NCBI GenBank assembly: GCA_965199135.1
Contig: OZ240685.1
Coordinates: forward strand, 1,922,001 to 1,986,000
Origin: EB88 sp965199135
Lineage (GTDB): Bacteria; Acidobacteriota; Terriglobia; Terriglobales; Acidobacteriaceae
Direction of reading: 5' to 3'
Length of the DNA stretch: 64,000 nt
Shown piece by piece: positions 29,037-38,127 of this stretch; within the stretch, counting starts at the first letter, position 1, and every line of letters starts with the position of its first letter. The translations under genes were made by a program, and so were the position numbers. The notes under the pieces are model-generated. The model was not told the origin of the DNA and searched no databases. It was given only the letters and a program-made list of their open reading frames with translations.

Positions 29037-29069
29037 AAAAGGGTGGCAGCTCCGTCTGCCACCCTTTTT
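29037..29069. terminator. Rho-independent terminator, usable in both directions
   Basis: AAAGGGTGGCAG pairs with CTGCCACCCTTT around a 6-base loop and is followed by more T on the top strand; on the other strand the leading A-run gives a T-run. It sits between the flavin oxidoreductase (stop at 29020) and the convergent fucosidase gene (stop at 29076). Confidence 0.85.
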
Positions 29070-29075
29070 CATTAT

Positions 29076-30701
29076 CTACTCCGTGAGTTTGAAGCTGTAT
29101 GCAGGCAGCCCCTGCGGAGCTTTTGCGGGCAGGGTTAAGACAAGCCCAGTCGCGGACTGCGTGACCTGCACGGATGCGGTGCTGCCGAGCAGCACCGCAT
29201 GCGCCACCTTGAAGCCACTGCCCGTGCCGAGTGAGTGCACCGTGAGCTTGCCGCTCGCAGGCCAACCAAGAGCCGTTGCGTACAGCACATTTCCCTTGGT
29301 GGTGAAACGGACGTCTTCGGCGGTATATGGCTTCAGCTTTAAGTCGTTGAATCGGCCACTTGCGGTCTGCGTCGGTCCCTCGCCGTAGACTTTCCACGCA
29401 TGCGTGTCGTAGATCGCTTCCCCGTTGGTGTGCAGCCATTCACCGATCGCTCGCAGCACGTGTTGGGCTTCTGGCGTGATAGTGCCGTCCGGCTTCGGCC
29501 CGACATCGAGCAGGAGATTGCCGTTCTTGCTGACGATGTCGATCAGCTGCCACAGGATCGTCTCCGGCGTCTTGTACGTGTCGTCCTTGATGTAGCCCCA
29601 GCTGGCATTGGTCACCGGGGTGTCGGTCTGCCAGTGTTCGGGAAGGATCTTGTCGGCCTGGCCGCGCTCGATATCCATCACGGTGGTGTGTGGCGGGAAG
29701 GCATCATTCTTGCGGAAGAGCACGACCTTTTGTCCGCGCGCCGCAGCCTGGTTGTAGTAGAACGCGGTGAACTTCTTCAGGTAGGGCTGGAACTCCGGCT
29801 GTTCGATCCACCAGTCGAAGTAGATGAGCTCCGGATGGTACTTCTCGACGATCTCGGCCGAGCGTGCCAACCAGTCGTTAAGGTAGGCAGGATCGGGATG
29901 CCCGGTCTGATCCTTGTCAGGATCCGGCCCAACATGCGCGGGACCATAGAAGGCTGCGTACTTCGGGTCCTGCACGTCGGAAGGATGCGCCCGGCCGCCG
30001 TTCATGAAGAAGTAGTGCTCGGCGCGGTGCGAGGATGCGCCGAAGTGCATGCCGTCCGCGAGCACTGCGGTGCGCAACTCTGCGATCACGTCGCGCTTGG
30101 GTCCCATCTTGGCTGCGGACCAGTCGCTCAGGTCCGAGTTGTACAGGGGAAAGCCGTCGTGATGTTCGGCGACCGGAATGACATAGCGCGCGCCCGACTC
30201 GCGGAACAGATCCGCCCACTGCTTCGCGTTGAAGCTCTCGGCCTTGAACATTGGCAGGAAGTCCTTGTAGCCAAACTTCGTTTCTGGTCCGTAGGTTGCG
30301 ATCTGGTGGGTGTAGTCCTTGCTGCCAAGCAGATACATGTTGCGCGGGTACCACTCGTTGCCGAATGCGGGCACAGAGTATGCGCCGAAGTGGATGAAAA
30401 TGCCGAACTTGGCGTTCTGGTACCACGCAGGGATCTGGTACTGCTCGAGCGACGGCCACTCCGGCTTGAACGGACCCTTGCTGTCGATCACGTCGACGTC
30501 ATGGTCGTACTTCGCGCGGGGCGCGTCGTATTTGGCAACCGCATGCTCCCAGACGAGATCATCCGCGTTTGGTTTGCCGACTGGCGCAGGCTCCGGAGTC
30601 TTCCAGACATCTTTCTGCTTTTGCGCGTGGGCTGCATACGGAAGAAGCGCGAGAGCGGCAGTGGCCAGAAGGAAGCGGATGGAGCGGCGGGTGCTGTTCA
30701 T
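29076..30701 (-). CDS. Secreted alpha-L-fucosidase, GH29
   Basis: 541 residues with a signal peptide (RFLLATAALALLPYAAHAQ). GH29 signatures: FGIFIHFGAYSVPAFGNEWY near the start of the barrel, ARYVIPVAEHHDGFPLYNSD, MGPKRDVIAEL, and ELIYFDWWIEQ, whose Asp matches the catalytic nucleophile of the family. It then has WGYIKDDTYKTPETILWQLI and NGNLLLDVGPKPDGTI, also conserved in GH29, and a C-terminal beta domain. It removes terminal L-fucose from glycans in the periplasm or outside. It stands alone, with convergent and unrelated neighbours. Confidence 0.92.
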   Translation of the reverse strand: MNSTRRSIRFLLATAALALLPYAAHAQKQKDVWKTPEPAPVGKPNADDLVWEHAVAKYDAPRAKYDHDVDVIDSKGPFKPEWPSLEQYQIPAWYQNAKFGIFIHFGAYSVPAFGNEWYPRNMYLLGSKDYTHQIATYGPETKFGYKDFLPMFKAESFNAKQWADLFRESGARYVIPVAEHHDGFPLYNSDLSDWSAAKMGPKRDVIAELRTAVLADGMHFGASSHRAEHYFFMNGGRAHPSDVQDPKYAAFYGPAHVGPDPDKDQTGHPDPAYLNDWLARSAEIVEKYHPELIYFDWWIEQPEFQPYLKKFTAFYYNQAAARGQKVVLFRKNDAFPPHTTVMDIERGQADKILPEHWQTDTPVTNASWGYIKDDTYKTPETILWQLIDIVSKNGNLLLDVGPKPDGTITPEAQHVLRAIGEWLHTNGEAIYDTHAWKVYGEGPTQTASGRFNDLKLKPYTAEDVRFTTKGNVLYATALGWPASGKLTVHSLGTGSGFKVAHAVLLGSTASVQVTQSATGLVLTLPAKAPQGLPAYSFKLTE

Positions 30702-30760
30702 GTCGCTCTTTATATCGCAGTCAACACCGCGGCGTTAAGAGCTTGCTCTGCGCAGAAGGC

Positions 30761-31414
30761 TCAGGGAAGCTTCGCGAGCACGTCAGAAGGTTCCGGGCGG
30801 ACGCGAAAATCAGCGTGTGCGCGCGCGAACAGAACAGTGCCATCCTGCGCGAGGAGATAGGTGGCGGGCACCGGCAGTCGATAACTGCCCTCGCCGTTCA
30901 TGAAGGGAATGTTGACTAGGATCGAGCGATAGTAGCGCTGTAGGTAGGCGGGAACCGTGTAGACCAGGCCGAACTGTTCGGCGACGGTGGCAGATTCGTC
31001 TGCAAGCAGCGGGAAGGGAAGCTGGTGCTGCCCGGCAGTGAAATCGTTCTGCCGCGCTGTCTGCGGAGAGATCGCGACCAGCAGTGCATGGTGCTCCCGC
31101 ACGGTCGAGTACAGGTCGCGCCAGGCTTCGAGCTCGTTCACGCAGTAGGAGCACCAGCGGCCGCGAAAGAAGTCGATGACGAGCGGTCCCAGCGCGAGCA
31201 GATCTGCCGAGCGCACGATGCGGCCGGAACCATCGTGCAGCGCGAACTCCGGAGCCTTTGCGCCGACGGGCAGAATCGTCTCTTCGATGCCCGACGCAAA
31301 GAGCTCGGCGACGGCCTGCTCCCCGGGAGCAAGCCGCTCCGCCTGCACCAGCTTGCGCGTCTGCGCCGTGATGGTGTCGAGGCGATCCTGCAGGGAGACC
31401 ATGGGATCCTGCAT
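30761..31414 (-). CDS. Peroxiredoxin-like (AhpC/TSA) thioredoxin-fold protein
   Basis: 217 residues. The thioredoxin-like fold starts at about 50 (PVGAKAPEFALHDGSGR); LVIDFFRGRWCSYCVNELEA carries a CxxC pair in the place where classical peroxiredoxins have PVCT. The family with the WCxYC motif is annotated as peroxiredoxin-like and is presumed to reduce peroxides or disulfides. PVPATYLLAQDGTVLFAR is the cis-Pro region. No signal peptide. It starts 8 bases after the ffh stop in the same direction, so it may be read through from the ffh operon. Confidence 0.8.
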   Translation of the reverse strand: MQDPMVSLQDRLDTITAQTRKLVQAERLAPGEQAVAELFASGIEETILPVGAKAPEFALHDGSGRIVRSADLLALGPLVIDFFRGRWCSYCVNELEAWRDLYSTVREHHALLVAISPQTARQNDFTAGQHQLPFPLLADESATVAEQFGLVYTVPAYLQRYYRSILVNIPFMNGEGSYRLPVPATYLLAQDGTVLFARAHADFRVRPEPSDVLAKLP

Positions 31415-31422
31415 ACGCGGGC

Positions 31423-32805
31423 CTAGCGGCCCATCCCTTTCATGCCGCCCATCATGCTCAGCGCGCGTCGCTGCATCGCGCCGCCGCCTTTACCCATGCC
31501 CTTGAACATCTTGCGCATCTGCGCGTACTGCTTCAGAAGCTGGTTGACCTCCTGCACGCTCGTGCCGGAGCCGTCGGCGATGCGCTTGCGCCGCGAACCC
31601 GAGAGTATCTCGTGGTTGTTGCGCTCCTTGTTCGTCATCGAGTTGATGATTGCCTCGATGCGCACAAACTGCTTCTCGTCGACCTGGTCTGCCATCTGCT
31701 GGATGCCCTGGAAGGGACCGACCGAGGGCAGCATTTTGATGATGCTCTGCAGCGAGCCAAGCTTGCGGATCTGGCGAAGCTGGTCGCGGAAGTCTTCAAG
31801 CGAGAAGCCGTCGCCTGAGAGAGCCTTCTTCGCGAACTCTTCAGACTTCTTGCGATCGAGGGTCGACTCGGCTTTTTCGATCAGCGACATCATGTCGCCC
31901 ATGCCAAGCAGGCGGCTGACAATGCGGTCCGGGTGGAAGGCCTCAAAGGCGTCCGGCTTTTCGCCGGTACCGATGAACTTCACGGGCTGCCCGGTGATGT
32001 GGCGGATCGAGAGTGCTGCACCGCCTCGCGCATCGCCATCCATCTTGGTGAGGATGGTGCCGGTGAGGGCGAGGCGATCGTGGAAGGCCTTGGCCGACTG
32101 CACAGCATCCTGGCCGGTCATCGCGTCGGCGATGAAGAGGATCTCCTGCGGCGAGAGCAGCGCTTTCAACATGGCCATCTCGTCCATGAGTTCGGTGTCG
32201 ATGCCGAGCCGGCCGGCGGTATCGACGATCAGCGTGTCGCAGCCACTGTTCATCGCCTCGCGGCGAGCTTCTTTCGCAAGCCGCTCGACGAGCGCCGGAC
32301 CTGCAGGTTCTCCCCTGGTGTCGCCCTCGTAGATGTTGGCCTTGATCGACTGCGCCACGATCTTCAACTGCTGGCGCGCAGCCGGTCGGTAGACGTCGAC
32401 GGAGACCAGCAGTGGCCGGTGGCCCCCCTTCTGCAGCCAGGCCGCCAGCTTGCCGCTGGTCGTGGTTTTGCCCGAACCCTGGAGACCGGCCATCAGGATG
32501 ACGGTCGGGGGCCGCGAGGCGAACTGGAAGCGGGCGGTGTCCTTGCCCAGCAGATCGACGAGTTCATCCCGCACGATCTTGATGACCTGCTCGGTCGGCG
32601 AGAGCGAGGTCATGACCTCTGTTCCGAGCGCTTTCACCCGAATGTGCTCGATCAACTCCCGAACCACGCTCAGGTTGACGTCGGCTTCGAGCAGCGCCAG
32701 GCGGATTTCACGCAGCGCTTCGTTGATGTTCTCTTCGGTGACGGTGCCCTGGCCGCGCAGGTTCTTGAAGGCGCGCTGGAGCTTTTCCTGCAGATTCTCA
32801 AACAT
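31423..32805 (-). CDS. ffh: Signal recognition particle protein Ffh (SRP54)
   Basis: 460 residues, the standard length. N domain (MFENLQEKLQRAFKNLRGQG), GTPase G domain with GLQGSGKTTTSGKLA (P-loop), DVYRPAAR, DTAGRLG and TKMDGDARGG, and a Met-rich M domain ending in RRALSMMGGMKGMGR, which binds 4.5S RNA and signal sequences. With FtsY it targets nascent membrane proteins to the Sec translocon. First gene of a leftward pair with the peroxiredoxin-like gene and downstream of ribF by 38 bases. Confidence 0.97.
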   Translation of the reverse strand: MFENLQEKLQRAFKNLRGQGTVTEENINEALREIRLALLEADVNLSVVRELIEHIRVKALGTEVMTSLSPTEQVIKIVRDELVDLLGKDTARFQFASRPPTVILMAGLQGSGKTTTSGKLAAWLQKGGHRPLLVSVDVYRPAARQQLKIVAQSIKANIYEGDTRGEPAGPALVERLAKEARREAMNSGCDTLIVDTAGRLGIDTELMDEMAMLKALLSPQEILFIADAMTGQDAVQSAKAFHDRLALTGTILTKMDGDARGGAALSIRHITGQPVKFIGTGEKPDAFEAFHPDRIVSRLLGMGDMMSLIEKAESTLDRKKSEEFAKKALSGDGFSLEDFRDQLRQIRKLGSLQSIIKMLPSVGPFQGIQQMADQVDEKQFVRIEAIINSMTNKERNNHEILSGSRRKRIADGSGTSVQEVNQLLKQYAQMRKMFKGMGKGGGAMQRRALSMMGGMKGMGR

Positions 32806-32843
32806 GGGGTATCCGGTCGGCGGGCAAAAGGCGGCCGCGACCC

Positions 32844-33818
32844 TCAGTTTACCAGCGCTGGGTTGCTGGCGAGGCAGGCAACGAGCCGGTGGTACTTCCG
32901 GGCGGCCGCGATGTCCCGTCCAATCTGCGCTTTGAGCATCTCCGGCGAGGGGAAACGCTGCTCGCCTCGCAACCGGTGGAGAAAGCGAAGCTCGAGCGGC
33001 GTAGCCTCCGTGAGTTCCAGAGGCTCCGTTGCTGAGTGGTAGTCGAGAAGGTGCGACTCGATGGCATAGGAGTCTTCGCCGAAGGTGGGGCGATTGCCGG
33101 CATTGGTGATGGCCTGGAAGGTGCGTCCGCCGACACGGAGTTGCGTCACGTACACGCCGTGCCCGGGCTTGAGCTCGCCGTAGGAGGCAAGGTTTACGGT
33201 CGGAACAAGCAAACGGGTGCCGATCCCCCGGCCCCGTGCCTGCACCGAGTGGATCGAAAAAGGTCGTCCCAGAAGCGCCCGCGCCCGTTCGACCTCCCCC
33301 TCCATAATGAGTGACCGGATCCTGCTCGAGGAGACCGCGGTGCCGCGCCGCAGGAGAACCGAATGCGCGACCACTGCGAAGCCAAGCTCCGCCCCGAGTG
33401 CCTTCAGCTCCTCGATACCGGCTTCGGCACGATAGCCGAAGCGGAAGTTGTCACCCTCATGCACAGCGATCGCGCCCAGCGTGTTCCTGAGGACGCCCTC
33501 GGCGAAGCTGCGCGCGCTCTGGAGCGAGAAGCCCTCCGTAAATGGGAGGACCAGCGTTGCGTCAACGCCGGTGGTGGCGAGTAAAGGCAGACGGTCTGCG
33601 AGGGGAGTGAGCAGCAGGGGAGCCTCTGCCGGGCGCAGCACCCGCAGCGGATGGGGATCGAAGGTAACTGCGACTGAGCGGGCCCCGGCAAGTCGTGCTC
33701 GCTCGCGGACATCGCCAAGGATCGCGCGGTGTCCGCAGTGCACGCCGTCGAAGTTGCCGATCGCGACCACGCTTGGACCGAAAGCGCCAACCTCATCGAG
33801 AGAGCGAAAGATACGCAC
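32844..33818 (-). CDS. ribF: Bifunctional riboflavin kinase / FAD synthetase
   Basis: 324 residues. N-terminal FAD synthetase domain with AIGNFDGVHCGHRAIL (nucleotidyl-transferase H-x-G-H motif) and SSSRIRSLI (the ssTxiR-like signature); C-terminal riboflavin kinase domain from about 185 (HGVYVTQLRVGGRTFQAITN and the metal-binding RPTFGEDSYAIESHLLD, where relatives have PTF). It makes FMN then FAD. It begins 2 bases after the stop of the metallo-hydrolase gene, leaving no room for an FMN riboswitch, so flavin control here is not apparent. Confidence 0.95.
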   Translation of the reverse strand: MRIFRSLDEVGAFGPSVVAIGNFDGVHCGHRAILGDVRERARLAGARSVAVTFDPHPLRVLRPAEAPLLLTPLADRLPLLATTGVDATLVLPFTEGFSLQSARSFAEGVLRNTLGAIAVHEGDNFRFGYRAEAGIEELKALGAELGFAVVAHSVLLRRGTAVSSSRIRSLIMEGEVERARALLGRPFSIHSVQARGRGIGTRLLVPTVNLASYGELKPGHGVYVTQLRVGGRTFQAITNAGNRPTFGEDSYAIESHLLDYHSATEPLELTEATPLELRFLHRLRGEQRFPSPEMLKAQIGRDIAAARKYHRLVACLASNPALVN

Positions 33819-33820
33819 GG

Positions 33821-34618
33821 CTAGAGCTCCATCGCGATCTGCTGCCCGTCATAGAGCAGGCGGATGTGCGAGGGCAACTTCGCCTCGGTCGCGGCGTGGG
33901 GCAGCTCGTGCGACATGTGAGTGAAGAACGCCCGGCGCGCGCCGATCTTATCGACCCAGGCAATCGCCTCGTCGACGTTCGCATGGCTGGGATGGTGCTC
34001 CCAGCGCAGCGCATCGAGGATCACGATGTCCAGGTCGCGTAGCAGCTCGAGGCTTTCGTCAGGGACTGAGCTCATGTCTGTCAGGTAAGCAGCGGATCCG
34101 AAGCGGTAGCCGGCAATCGGCAGCCTGCCGTGCATCAGCGGGATGCGCCCGACGCAGGCTCCTGCGACCTCGATGGTCTCTGTGCCGCTGATGCGATGAA
34201 GCGCGACCCGGGCCTTGTTTGGGTAGGTCGAACCGGGAGAAAAGGTGTAGTCGTAGATCCGCTCGAGCACCTGCGCGGTCTGGTCGTCTGCGTACAGCGG
34301 CAGCTTGCCTTCCTTGAAACGGAACGTAAGGGGGCGCAGATCGTCGAGACCGAGGATGTGATCGGCGTGTGCATGGGTATAGAAGACTGCGTCCACGCGC
34401 CGGATTCTCTCGCGAAGCGCCTGGATGCGAAACTCCGGGCCTGTATCAACGAGGAAACGGTGCTCGATCTGGTTCTGGTTTTCGGTCCAGCTGACGGCGA
34501 TCGACGGGCGCGTCCGGTTATCGCGCGGGTCCGTCGAGGTGCAGGTCGGGCAGGTACACCCGACCATGGGAACGCCCATGCTGGTGCCGCTACCCAGCAC
34601 TGTGAGGGTTGCGTGCAT
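33821..34618 (-). CDS. MBL-fold metallo-hydrolase (PhnP-like)
   Basis: 265 residues. Metal ligands THAHADH (motif HxHxDH), LMHGRL and the C-terminal THMSHEL are in place; two metals are expected. The N-terminus has GSGTSMGVPMVGCTC and PTC, the Cys cluster seen in PhnP-like phosphodiesterases that binds a structural zinc. PhnP cleaves a 1,2-cyclic ribosyl phosphate; here there are no phosphonate genes nearby, so the substrate is uncertain and a general cyclic phosphate hydrolase is the safest reading. It lies between DUF1844 and ribF with 2-4 base gaps, so it belongs to their operon. Confidence 0.85.
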   Translation of the reverse strand: MHATLTVLGSGTSMGVPMVGCTCPTCTSTDPRDNRTRPSIAVSWTENQNQIEHRFLVDTGPEFRIQALRERIRRVDAVFYTHAHADHILGLDDLRPLTFRFKEGKLPLYADDQTAQVLERIYDYTFSPGSTYPNKARVALHRISGTETIEVAGACVGRIPLMHGRLPIAGYRFGSAAYLTDMSSVPDESLELLRDLDIVILDALRWEHHPSHANVDEAIAWVDKIGARRAFFTHMSHELPHAATEAKLPSHIRLLYDGQQIAMEL

Positions 34619-34621
34619 CCG

Positions 34622-35386
34622 CTAGCGCAGGCCGCCCGGTGTGAGACCGCCCGGGCCACGGCCGGGCGCAAGCGCCTGCTGGCTGATCGCATTCGTCAGA
34701 TCCAGGAACATCATGCGCAGCTCAAAGGTGATGCCCTGGAGCAACTGCTGCTCCTGCGGCGTGAGATTGCCCCGGGTTTTTTCTTCCAGGATTGAGAGCA
34801 TATCGATTGACTGGCGTGCACCGAGAATGTCGACACGTGGTTTTTGGCCAGGCTCGGTACCGGCGCCCATCGCCATGATGGCCGAGAGATAGAAGCTCTG
34901 GATCACATGGTCAAAGGTGACTGCGCCAGGCTTCTGCATGCCAGGATTTGCCTGCTGCAGCATGGCGTCGAGCTCACGGCTGCTCTGCTGGTATGCAGTG
35001 TTCTGGGCCGCAGTCTCGGCTGCGCTGCGAGGCTCTCCGATCGCAGCCTCATCGCCTTCGAGCCCTGCGAGTGGATCATCCGTCTCGGGGCCATCCCCGT
35101 CCACGTCATAGCCTTCGCGTCCGTAGGTGCCGGTCGGCGGCTCGCTGTCAGAGGCGGACCCTGCCATCTCTTCGTCGGCGAGGTCATCCGCCAGGTGTGT
35201 TGCGTTCTCGGTCGCCTCCGCGGTGCGCGGCGGCATGGTAACGACCTTGGCGCTTGAGAACTCTTCCTCCGCGGGAGCCGCCTTGGGCTCTTCTACAGGA
35301 GGAGCGATGTAGCCTTCTCGGATCTCTCCCTCGGAGGTGAACTTCCGCTTATCGACTACTACAAAGGCTGGTGGCTTTTCTGCCAT
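34622..35386 (-). CDS. DUF1844 domain protein
   Basis: 254 residues. The N-terminal half is acidic, low-complexity and probably disordered (about 20-125, rich in E, A, P). The C-terminal domain (about 150-240) has FDHVIQSFYLSAIMAMG, then ARQSIDMLSILEEKTRGNLT and LLQGITFELRMMFLDL, matching DUF1844, a family typical of acidobacteria and deltaproteobacteria with unknown role. It ends with a Gly/Pro/Arg tail. It sits in the ribF operon, 14 bases after ygfZ. Confidence 0.82.
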   Translation of the reverse strand: MAEKPPAFVVVDKRKFTSEGEIREGYIAPPVEEPKAAPAEEEFSSAKVVTMPPRTAEATENATHLADDLADEEMAGSASDSEPPTGTYGREGYDVDGDGPETDDPLAGLEGDEAAIGEPRSAAETAAQNTAYQQSSRELDAMLQQANPGMQKPGAVTFDHVIQSFYLSAIMAMGAGTEPGQKPRVDILGARQSIDMLSILEEKTRGNLTPQEQQLLQGITFELRMMFLDLTNAISQQALAPGRGPGGLTPGGLR

Positions 35387-35400
35387 GGTCTTGGTTCCTT

Positions 35401-36477
35401 TCAGGCCTGGGGAAGCGGCGCCCTTGCGAGCGCGGTCGCTGTGCCGCCGGGATAGTGGAGAACGCCGTCGACTGCTTCGGTACGGACCGTGCCCAGGGCA
35501 TAGATGCCGGGAACGGACGCAAGCGACAGGGGTGTGATGCTGGTGAGCTCGCCGAGTGGAGCTTCCGGTTTCGTTGCCGCGAAAAGTGAGGTGCCGCCCG
35601 CGGGGATCTCGCCCTGAAGCAGGAAAACGCGGATGCCACGATGAACGGTAGCGCGCGACCGGATGCGCTCGACGATCTCCTGGCCCAGGTAGCAGCCCTT
35701 GTTGAAGTTAAGCGCGCGGGTCTGGCCGGTCTCCTGCGCAAGCGACTTGTCGTGGATGTCGGCGCCGTAACGGGGCACGCCGGAGAGAATGCGGAACGCC
35801 TCGATGGCCCGGATCCCGGCAGGCACTGCGCCTGCAGCCTGCACCTGCTCCCAGAGGGCGAGTACCTGGTCTTCAGGGCACCAGATCTCGTAAGTATGGT
35901 CAGCCTCGCTCGCGAGCAGCAGCCCGTCGTGCTCGACAAACGTGCCGGGCGCGATCTCTGCAGGCCAGCCAAGCCGGGAGACAAGCGCCTGTGCCTCAGG
36001 CCCCCGGAGGCCGAGAGCAGTCACTGCCGGCTCCGGGTGCAGCTCCACATCGTCCATGATGATGAAGCGGTCGAGCTGTTCGGTGACCTTCGCGAGCTGC
36101 GCCTGATTGGTGCTGAACAGAAGCTCATTCTCAAGGGCGTACACCGTTCCGTCACCCTGGATACGACCCTGTGCATTGAGCAGAAAGGTGTAGTTCAGCT
36201 GGCCCGTGGCGAGGCCCTTTACGGTATTCGTGACCATCCCGTTCAGCCATCGAACGCGATCGTCGCCGGTGATGCGAAAACGCGAGCGCCAGCCGAGGTC
36301 GTAGACTCCCGCTCGCTGATGGAGCGCCTGGAGCTCCTCTGACGGGTCAGTGAAGAAGCTGCCCGTCCGCGCGCCCGCAAACTCTTCCGTCTCCTGCACG
36401 GCGCCAAGCCGGCATAGGGGGGTGTCGAGCAGCGCTGAGGCGCTTGGTTCCGTCACGGATTCCTGTGGATGGGGCAC
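35401..36477 (-). CDS. ygfZ: YgfZ/GcvT-like folate-binding protein
   Basis: 358 residues. The hallmark K-G-C-x-G-Q-E is present as NKGCYLGQEIVERIRSRATV, and the N-terminal T-protein-like fold is visible (RSRFRITGDDRVRWLNGMVT, TFLLNAQGRIQGD). In E. coli YgfZ uses tetrahydrofolate and helps Fe-S enzymes such as MiaB. The conserved Cys is present. First gene of the leftward operon ygfZ-DUF1844-MBL-ribF-ffh, all with gaps under 40 bases; divergent from a secreted peptidase across 64 bases. Confidence 0.9.
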   Translation of the reverse strand: MPHPQESVTEPSASALLDTPLCRLGAVQETEEFAGARTGSFFTDPSEELQALHQRAGVYDLGWRSRFRITGDDRVRWLNGMVTNTVKGLATGQLNYTFLLNAQGRIQGDGTVYALENELLFSTNQAQLAKVTEQLDRFIIMDDVELHPEPAVTALGLRGPEAQALVSRLGWPAEIAPGTFVEHDGLLLASEADHTYEIWCPEDQVLALWEQVQAAGAVPAGIRAIEAFRILSGVPRYGADIHDKSLAQETGQTRALNFNKGCYLGQEIVERIRSRATVHRGIRVFLLQGEIPAGGTSLFAATKPEAPLGELTSITPLSLASVPGIYALGTVRTEAVDGVLHYPGGTATALARAPLPQA

Positions 36478-36541
36478 CCTCCGATTATATGGTGGCGTTC
36501 GGGGGCGGGCTGCCGGGAGCTACCATGCAGATGGGACCCTG

Positions 36542-38089
36542 ATGCCACGAAACCTCCTTGCCTGTCTCCTGCTGCCTCTTGCTGCACTTCCGTTTACGCT
36601 TTGCGCGCAGAACCCGGCTTCCCAGGCGTCGCCGCCTGGCACAGCAAACGCGGCTCCTGCCCCTCGTATCAGCGCGCAGCAGGCCGCGGTGCTGTTTCGT
36701 TCGGTCGACACCATCCTTCACTTTGACGCGCATGACACCGGCTACGAGATCCACCATGACGTGAAGCGCAAGTTGCTGACCCGGGAAGAGGTCGTCGCCT
36801 TTCTCAAGGAAAAGATGGACGAGGACAAAGACACTGCGCGCATTGAGCGCTCGGCGATCGTGCTTGAGAAGTTCGGCCTGCTGCCGCAGCACTTTGCATT
36901 GCGGGACTTCCTGCTGCGGCTGCTTGGCGAGCAGGTGGCCGGCTTCTACGACAGCAAGACCAAAACTGTGAACCTGCTCGACTGGATCGATGCCGACACC
37001 CAGAAGCCTGTGCTTGCGCACGAGCTGACCCATGCGCTGCAGGACCAGTACCAGGGCGCCCGGCATATCGACCTCGATAAGTGGGAGAATGCTGGTCCCG
37101 ATGGAACCGCAACCAACGTCGCCGAGGATCGCGAACATCTGCGCTACGACGAGACCGACACCGCGCGCGAGGCTGTTCTTGAAGGTCAGGCCATGGTCGC
37201 GTACCTCGACTGGGGTCTCGATGGACAGGGCCGTTCGGTGCGCACGATGCCCGACATCCCGCTCGACAGCATGTCGGACGCAAGCAGCAAGGACGCGGAT
37301 TCGCCGGTGCTCGACAGCGCCCCGCTGGTGCTGCGTGAGTCGCTCCTGTTTCCCTATCAGGAGGGGCTGGTCTTCGAGCAGCGAGTACTCAAGGCAGGTG
37401 GGACCCGCGCCGCCTTTGCAGACGCACTCACCCGGCCACCCGATACAAGCTGGGAGATCCTTCACCCGGATGCATACCTTCGCGGCGAGCATCCGCCGCT
37501 GCTCGCGATGCCGGACCTCCATCCGCTGCTTGACCCGCAGTGGGCGCCCTATGATGTGGGAGTTATGGGCGCGCTCGACGTGCGCATGCTCGGGGAGGCG
37601 CTCGACGACAAGGGCGCGGGTGCCGATGCAGCGCTCGCGTGGGATGGCGGTGAGTACTACGCTGCGCAGGCGCGCTCGGCGACCACGGCAGCCGCAAAGG
37701 ACAGCACGGCATCGATTGCGCTCGTGTACCTGTCGCGCTGGAAGACGCCGGCTGCTGCTGCTGCTTTCGCGCGGCTGTATGAGAACTCCCTCGTGAAGCG
37801 CTACACGAGTTTGAAGGCAGTCGAGTCCAGGGGCACACGCGCCGTCTACTCGACCGAGGAAGGCCCGGTCATCGTCGACCAACGCGATCGCTATGTCTTC
37901 CTCAGCCACTCTTTGCCGGTGGAGGTTTCGGGCAAGGTCGCGGACCTGATGATCGCCGCGCAGAGTTCGTCGGCAAAGGCTTCGCCCGCGCCAGAGTTGA
38001 GCTCGCCTCTGCGTGGCTTCTTTGCGGCGCAAGGCACGATGCGCGCGGTGCTCGGCACCGGTCGCGCCGGGGAACCGCGGGTATACTGA
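36542..38089 (+). CDS. Secreted zinc-metallopeptidase-like protein (HExxH)
   Basis: 515 residues from the ATG at 36542, which begins a signal peptide (LLACLLLPLAALPFTLCAQ). A zinc site is suggested by HELTHALQDQYQ (HExxH, near 160). A Glu some 45-50 residues later (REAVLEGQAMVAYLDW) matches the third ligand of gluzincin-like families. The rest is helical with no named domain. An earlier in-frame start at 36350 would lie within the opposite ygfZ gene and lack a signal peptide. The family is commonly seen in acidobacteria as a hypothetical or DUF protein; peptidase activity is inferred from the motif only. Confidence 0.75.
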   Translation: MPRNLLACLLLPLAALPFTLCAQNPASQASPPGTANAAPAPRISAQQAAVLFRSVDTILHFDAHDTGYEIHHDVKRKLLTREEVVAFLKEKMDEDKDTARIERSAIVLEKFGLLPQHFALRDFLLRLLGEQVAGFYDSKTKTVNLLDWIDADTQKPVLAHELTHALQDQYQGARHIDLDKWENAGPDGTATNVAEDREHLRYDETDTAREAVLEGQAMVAYLDWGLDGQGRSVRTMPDIPLDSMSDASSKDADSPVLDSAPLVLRESLLFPYQEGLVFEQRVLKAGGTRAAFADALTRPPDTSWEILHPDAYLRGEHPPLLAMPDLHPLLDPQWAPYDVGVMGALDVRMLGEALDDKGAGADAALAWDGGEYYAAQARSATTAAAKDSTASIALVYLSRWKTPAAAAAFARLYENSLVKRYTSLKAVESRGTRAVYSTEEGPVIVDQRDRYVFLSHSLPVEVSGKVADLMIAAQSSSAKASPAPELSSPLRGFFAAQGTMRAVLGTGRAGEPRVY

Positions 38090-38127
38090 CGATTGCGCGG
38101 CGAGAGGTTTTCTCGCCTAAAGGAGCC

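Noticed and set aside
33818..33822. FMN riboswitch ahead of ribF
   Set aside because: Only 2 bases separate ribF from the upstream gene, so no aptamer fits, and none is seen nearby.
36485..38032. Long minus-strand open frame opposite the zinc peptidase
   Set aside because: The other strand has signal peptide, HExxH and proper start; the minus frame gives Cys/Arg-rich unpatterned protein.
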